DNA of 64,000 nucleotides from Sulfobacillus acidophilus DSM 10332. Lineage in GTDB: Bacteria > Bacillota > Sulfobacillia > Sulfobacillales > Sulfobacillaceae. The notes beneath the pieces were generated by a model. The model worked only from the letters and a program-made list of their open reading frames with translations, was not told the origin of the DNA and did not search any database. Both the position numbers and the translations under genes were made by a program. The stretch spans positions 3,006,270 through 3,070,269 of the forward strand of contig CP003179.1 of NCBI GenBank assembly GCA_000237975.1, given 5' to 3'. Positions within the stretch are counted from its first letter, which is position 1; each line of letters starts with the position of its first letter. Shown here piece after piece: positions 62,572 to 64,000 of the stretch.

Positions 62572-63855
62572 ATGAAGGAGGAATCGCTAGTGACTTCCAG
62601 TATAACGAAAAAGCCCCGCCCGGACCAGACGCTGACCGTGCCATGGGTCGATATCCTGCACGATGCGCAGGATGGGCTGTTGGCCCTGTCGGTGCGCATC
62701 GGATTGCAGGTTTTGCCACAGATGATGGCCACCGAAGTCGAGCAGTTAGCAGGACCCCCAGGGCGGCATAATCCGCACCGTCAAGCGGTGCGACATGGAA
62801 CCGAAGCCGGCTGTGTGTATCGGGGCGATCGGAAAATCGCCGTCAGCCACCCCCGGGTCCGGGCGACCGATGGGTCGGGCGAAATTCCTTTAGAGACCTA
62901 TCATCAATTTCAGGACCCGACCCTCGCCACCCAGACGGTCCTGGAACGGATGCTCTATGGCTTAGCCAGCCGTCAACAGGTCCATGCGGACGCGGCCTGG
63001 GAAGCGGCCGCCGAGCAACCCGGCCCCAGCAAAAGCACGGTCAGCCGACGATTTATTCAGGCCACCCAACAAGCGCTCGACCGCTTTCTGAACCGACGGT
63101 TGGACGACCGGACGTGGGTCGTGGTGATGATTGATGGGCTGCGCGTGGCCGACCACATGGTGGTCGGGGCATTGGGCATTGATGCGGAAGGCCATAAACG
63201 CGTGCTGGGATTGGTGGAAGGGGCCACCGAAAATCATACGGTGGTCATGGCCTTATTGCAGGATCTGATCACCCGCGGCCTGACGGCCGCGCAGGGGTTG
63301 CTCGTGGTGATCGATGGCGCGAAAGCCTTGGCCAAAGCCGTGCGGGAGGTGTGGGGGCATCAAGTCCTGATCCAACGCTGCCAAATCCATAAGCAACGGA
63401 ACGTGCTGGACCACTTGCCCAAATCGGCAGAACACCGCATCCGCCAAAAATTACGTAAAGCCTATCGGGAACCGGATGCGGACACGGCTGCCCAAGCCTT
63501 AGAAGCGATCGCCAAGGAATTGGAACGCGATCATCCTGGCGCTGCCGGGAGCCTCCGAGAAGGATTGGAAGAGACCCTCACCGTCCATCGCTTAGGCCTT
63601 CCAGGGCTCTTACGCCAAACGTTAGCCAACACGAATGCCATGGAATCCCTCAACAGTCAATTCCGAACCCATGCGCAGAATGTGAAACATTGGACCAACG
63701 GGCAACAAGTCCTACGCTGGTTAGCTTCGGCCAGTTTCTTCATTGAGGACACGTTAACCCGCATTCCCGGTTATCGCGAGATACCGTTGTTACAAACGGC
63801 CTTAAAAGCCGCCGTATCTCCCCAAATCAACCAAAAAACCGAGGAAATCGGTTAA
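62572..63855 (+). CDS. IS256-family transposase, divergent copy
   Basis: The 427-residue protein keeps all catalytic motifs (VVMIDGLRVADH, LLVVIDGAKALAKA, RCQIHKQRN, NAMESLNSQFR) and is full length, but differs from copies A and B at dozens of positions, mostly in the first 150 residues. Its promoter side is separated from the terminal repeat by the IS630. Confidence 0.94.
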   Translation: MKEESLVTSSITKKPRPDQTLTVPWVDILHDAQDGLLALSVRIGLQVLPQMMATEVEQLAGPPGRHNPHRQAVRHGTEAGCVYRGDRKIAVSHPRVRATDGSGEIPLETYHQFQDPTLATQTVLERMLYGLASRQQVHADAAWEAAAEQPGPSKSTVSRRFIQATQQALDRFLNRRLDDRTWVVVMIDGLRVADHMVVGALGIDAEGHKRVLGLVEGATENHTVVMALLQDLITRGLTAAQGLLVVIDGAKALAKAVREVWGHQVLIQRCQIHKQRNVLDHLPKSAEHRIRQKLRKAYREPDADTAAQALEAIAKELERDHPGAAGSLREGLEETLTVHRLGLPGLLRQTLANTNAMESLNSQFRTHAQNVKHWTNGQQVLRWLASASFFIEDTLTRIPGYREIPLLQTALKAAVSPQINQKTEEIG

Positions 63856-63906
63856 ATGACGAGAACGGATGCGCTAGCGAAATTCTACGAAACCTGGGAC
63901 AACCTC

Positions 63907-64000
63907 CGGATCCTATCCGCGTGTGAAACCACCCGCATTGGCCCCCTACCCGGGTGGACGTTTTCCGGCGGAATCGTACTGGTGACGGCAAACACGATAG
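63907..64000 (+). pseudogene. Diguanylate cyclase, continuing C-terminal part
   Basis: After the IS256 the frame resumes as (R)ILSACETTRIGPLPGW followed by TFSGGIVLVTAN, the strand of the GGDEF domain that follows the active-site hairpin. It runs off the window end. Confidence 0.7.

Larger units (their letters stand above)
61259..63906 (+). mobile_element. IS256-family element, copy C, carrying an IS630
   Basis: The ends match those of copies A and B (GAGAATGCCCC ... GGGACAACCTC). CGGATCC (7 bp) is repeated on both sides in the GGDEF gene. Without the IS630 it would be about 1.41 kb. Its transposase differs from copies A and B at many positions, so it came in separately or earlier. Confidence 0.9.

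Overview
The window looks like a chromosomal stretch of a GC-rich (about 57%, by eye), spore-forming, acidophilic Firmicute. A Sulfobacillus-like organism is the best guess, and this is inference. The reasons are a complete gerA-type spore germination operon, LonB, a sulfide:quinone-oxidoreductase-like fragment, an acid-peptidase (eqolisin, G1) fragment, and a very dense and varied load of insertion sequences.

Bases 1-28800 are mostly ordinary chromosome. A leftward block runs lonB, lonA, engB, gerAA, gerAC, gerAB, an FMN glutamate-synthase-like protein and a methyltransferase, meeting an oxidoreductase end-on. Then come a decayed tetR/MFS locus disrupted by a 375-bp inversion, a MurE-like ligase, an acetyltransferase, an acyl-CoA ligase, small membrane proteins, a TnpB remnant, a decayed nuoF-like gene, the tig-clpP-clpX operon, four tRNAs (His, Arg, Leu, Gly), two lipoproteins, a second acyl-CoA ligase and a PIG-V-like mannosyltransferase.

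Bases 29157-53200 are a mobile-element graveyard that can be unpacked layer by layer. A PLD-nuclease/NTPase gene with a ribbon-helix-helix-like partner is broken by an IS630. An IS4-type transposase is split by a 4.55-kb transposon (35368-39915) that encodes a zinc-ribbon DUF6431-like protein, a DDE transposase and an ExeA/TniB-like AAA ATPase. That transposon is itself interrupted by an IS256. A truncated second member of the same transposon family starts at 42453. An IS110 transposase gene is split by an IS21 (43299-52070). The IS21 is in turn split by a recombinase-in-trio (RIT) element in istA and by two IS3 copies, one in istA and one in istB. Removing each insertion with its target duplication restores exact reading frames for IS110 tnp (387 aa), istA (493 aa) and istB (249 aa).

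Bases 53300-64000 hold a cyclic-di-GMP signalling region. It contains a CheY-like receiver with a FapA/DUF342 protein, then an opposing operon (EAL phosphodiesterase, small secreted protein, histidine kinase, TPR plus degenerate HD-GYP), then a membrane GGDEF cyclase. Two IS256 copies break fapA and the GGDEF gene, and an IS630 sits inside the second IS256. The EAL gene carries a run of 21 C (G on the coding strand) just after the EAL domain, a possible phase-variation tract.

Many IS copies differ by single-base changes in homopolymers. These may be real decay or residual sequencing error, so all 'broken' calls that rest on one homopolymer indel should be read with that caution.
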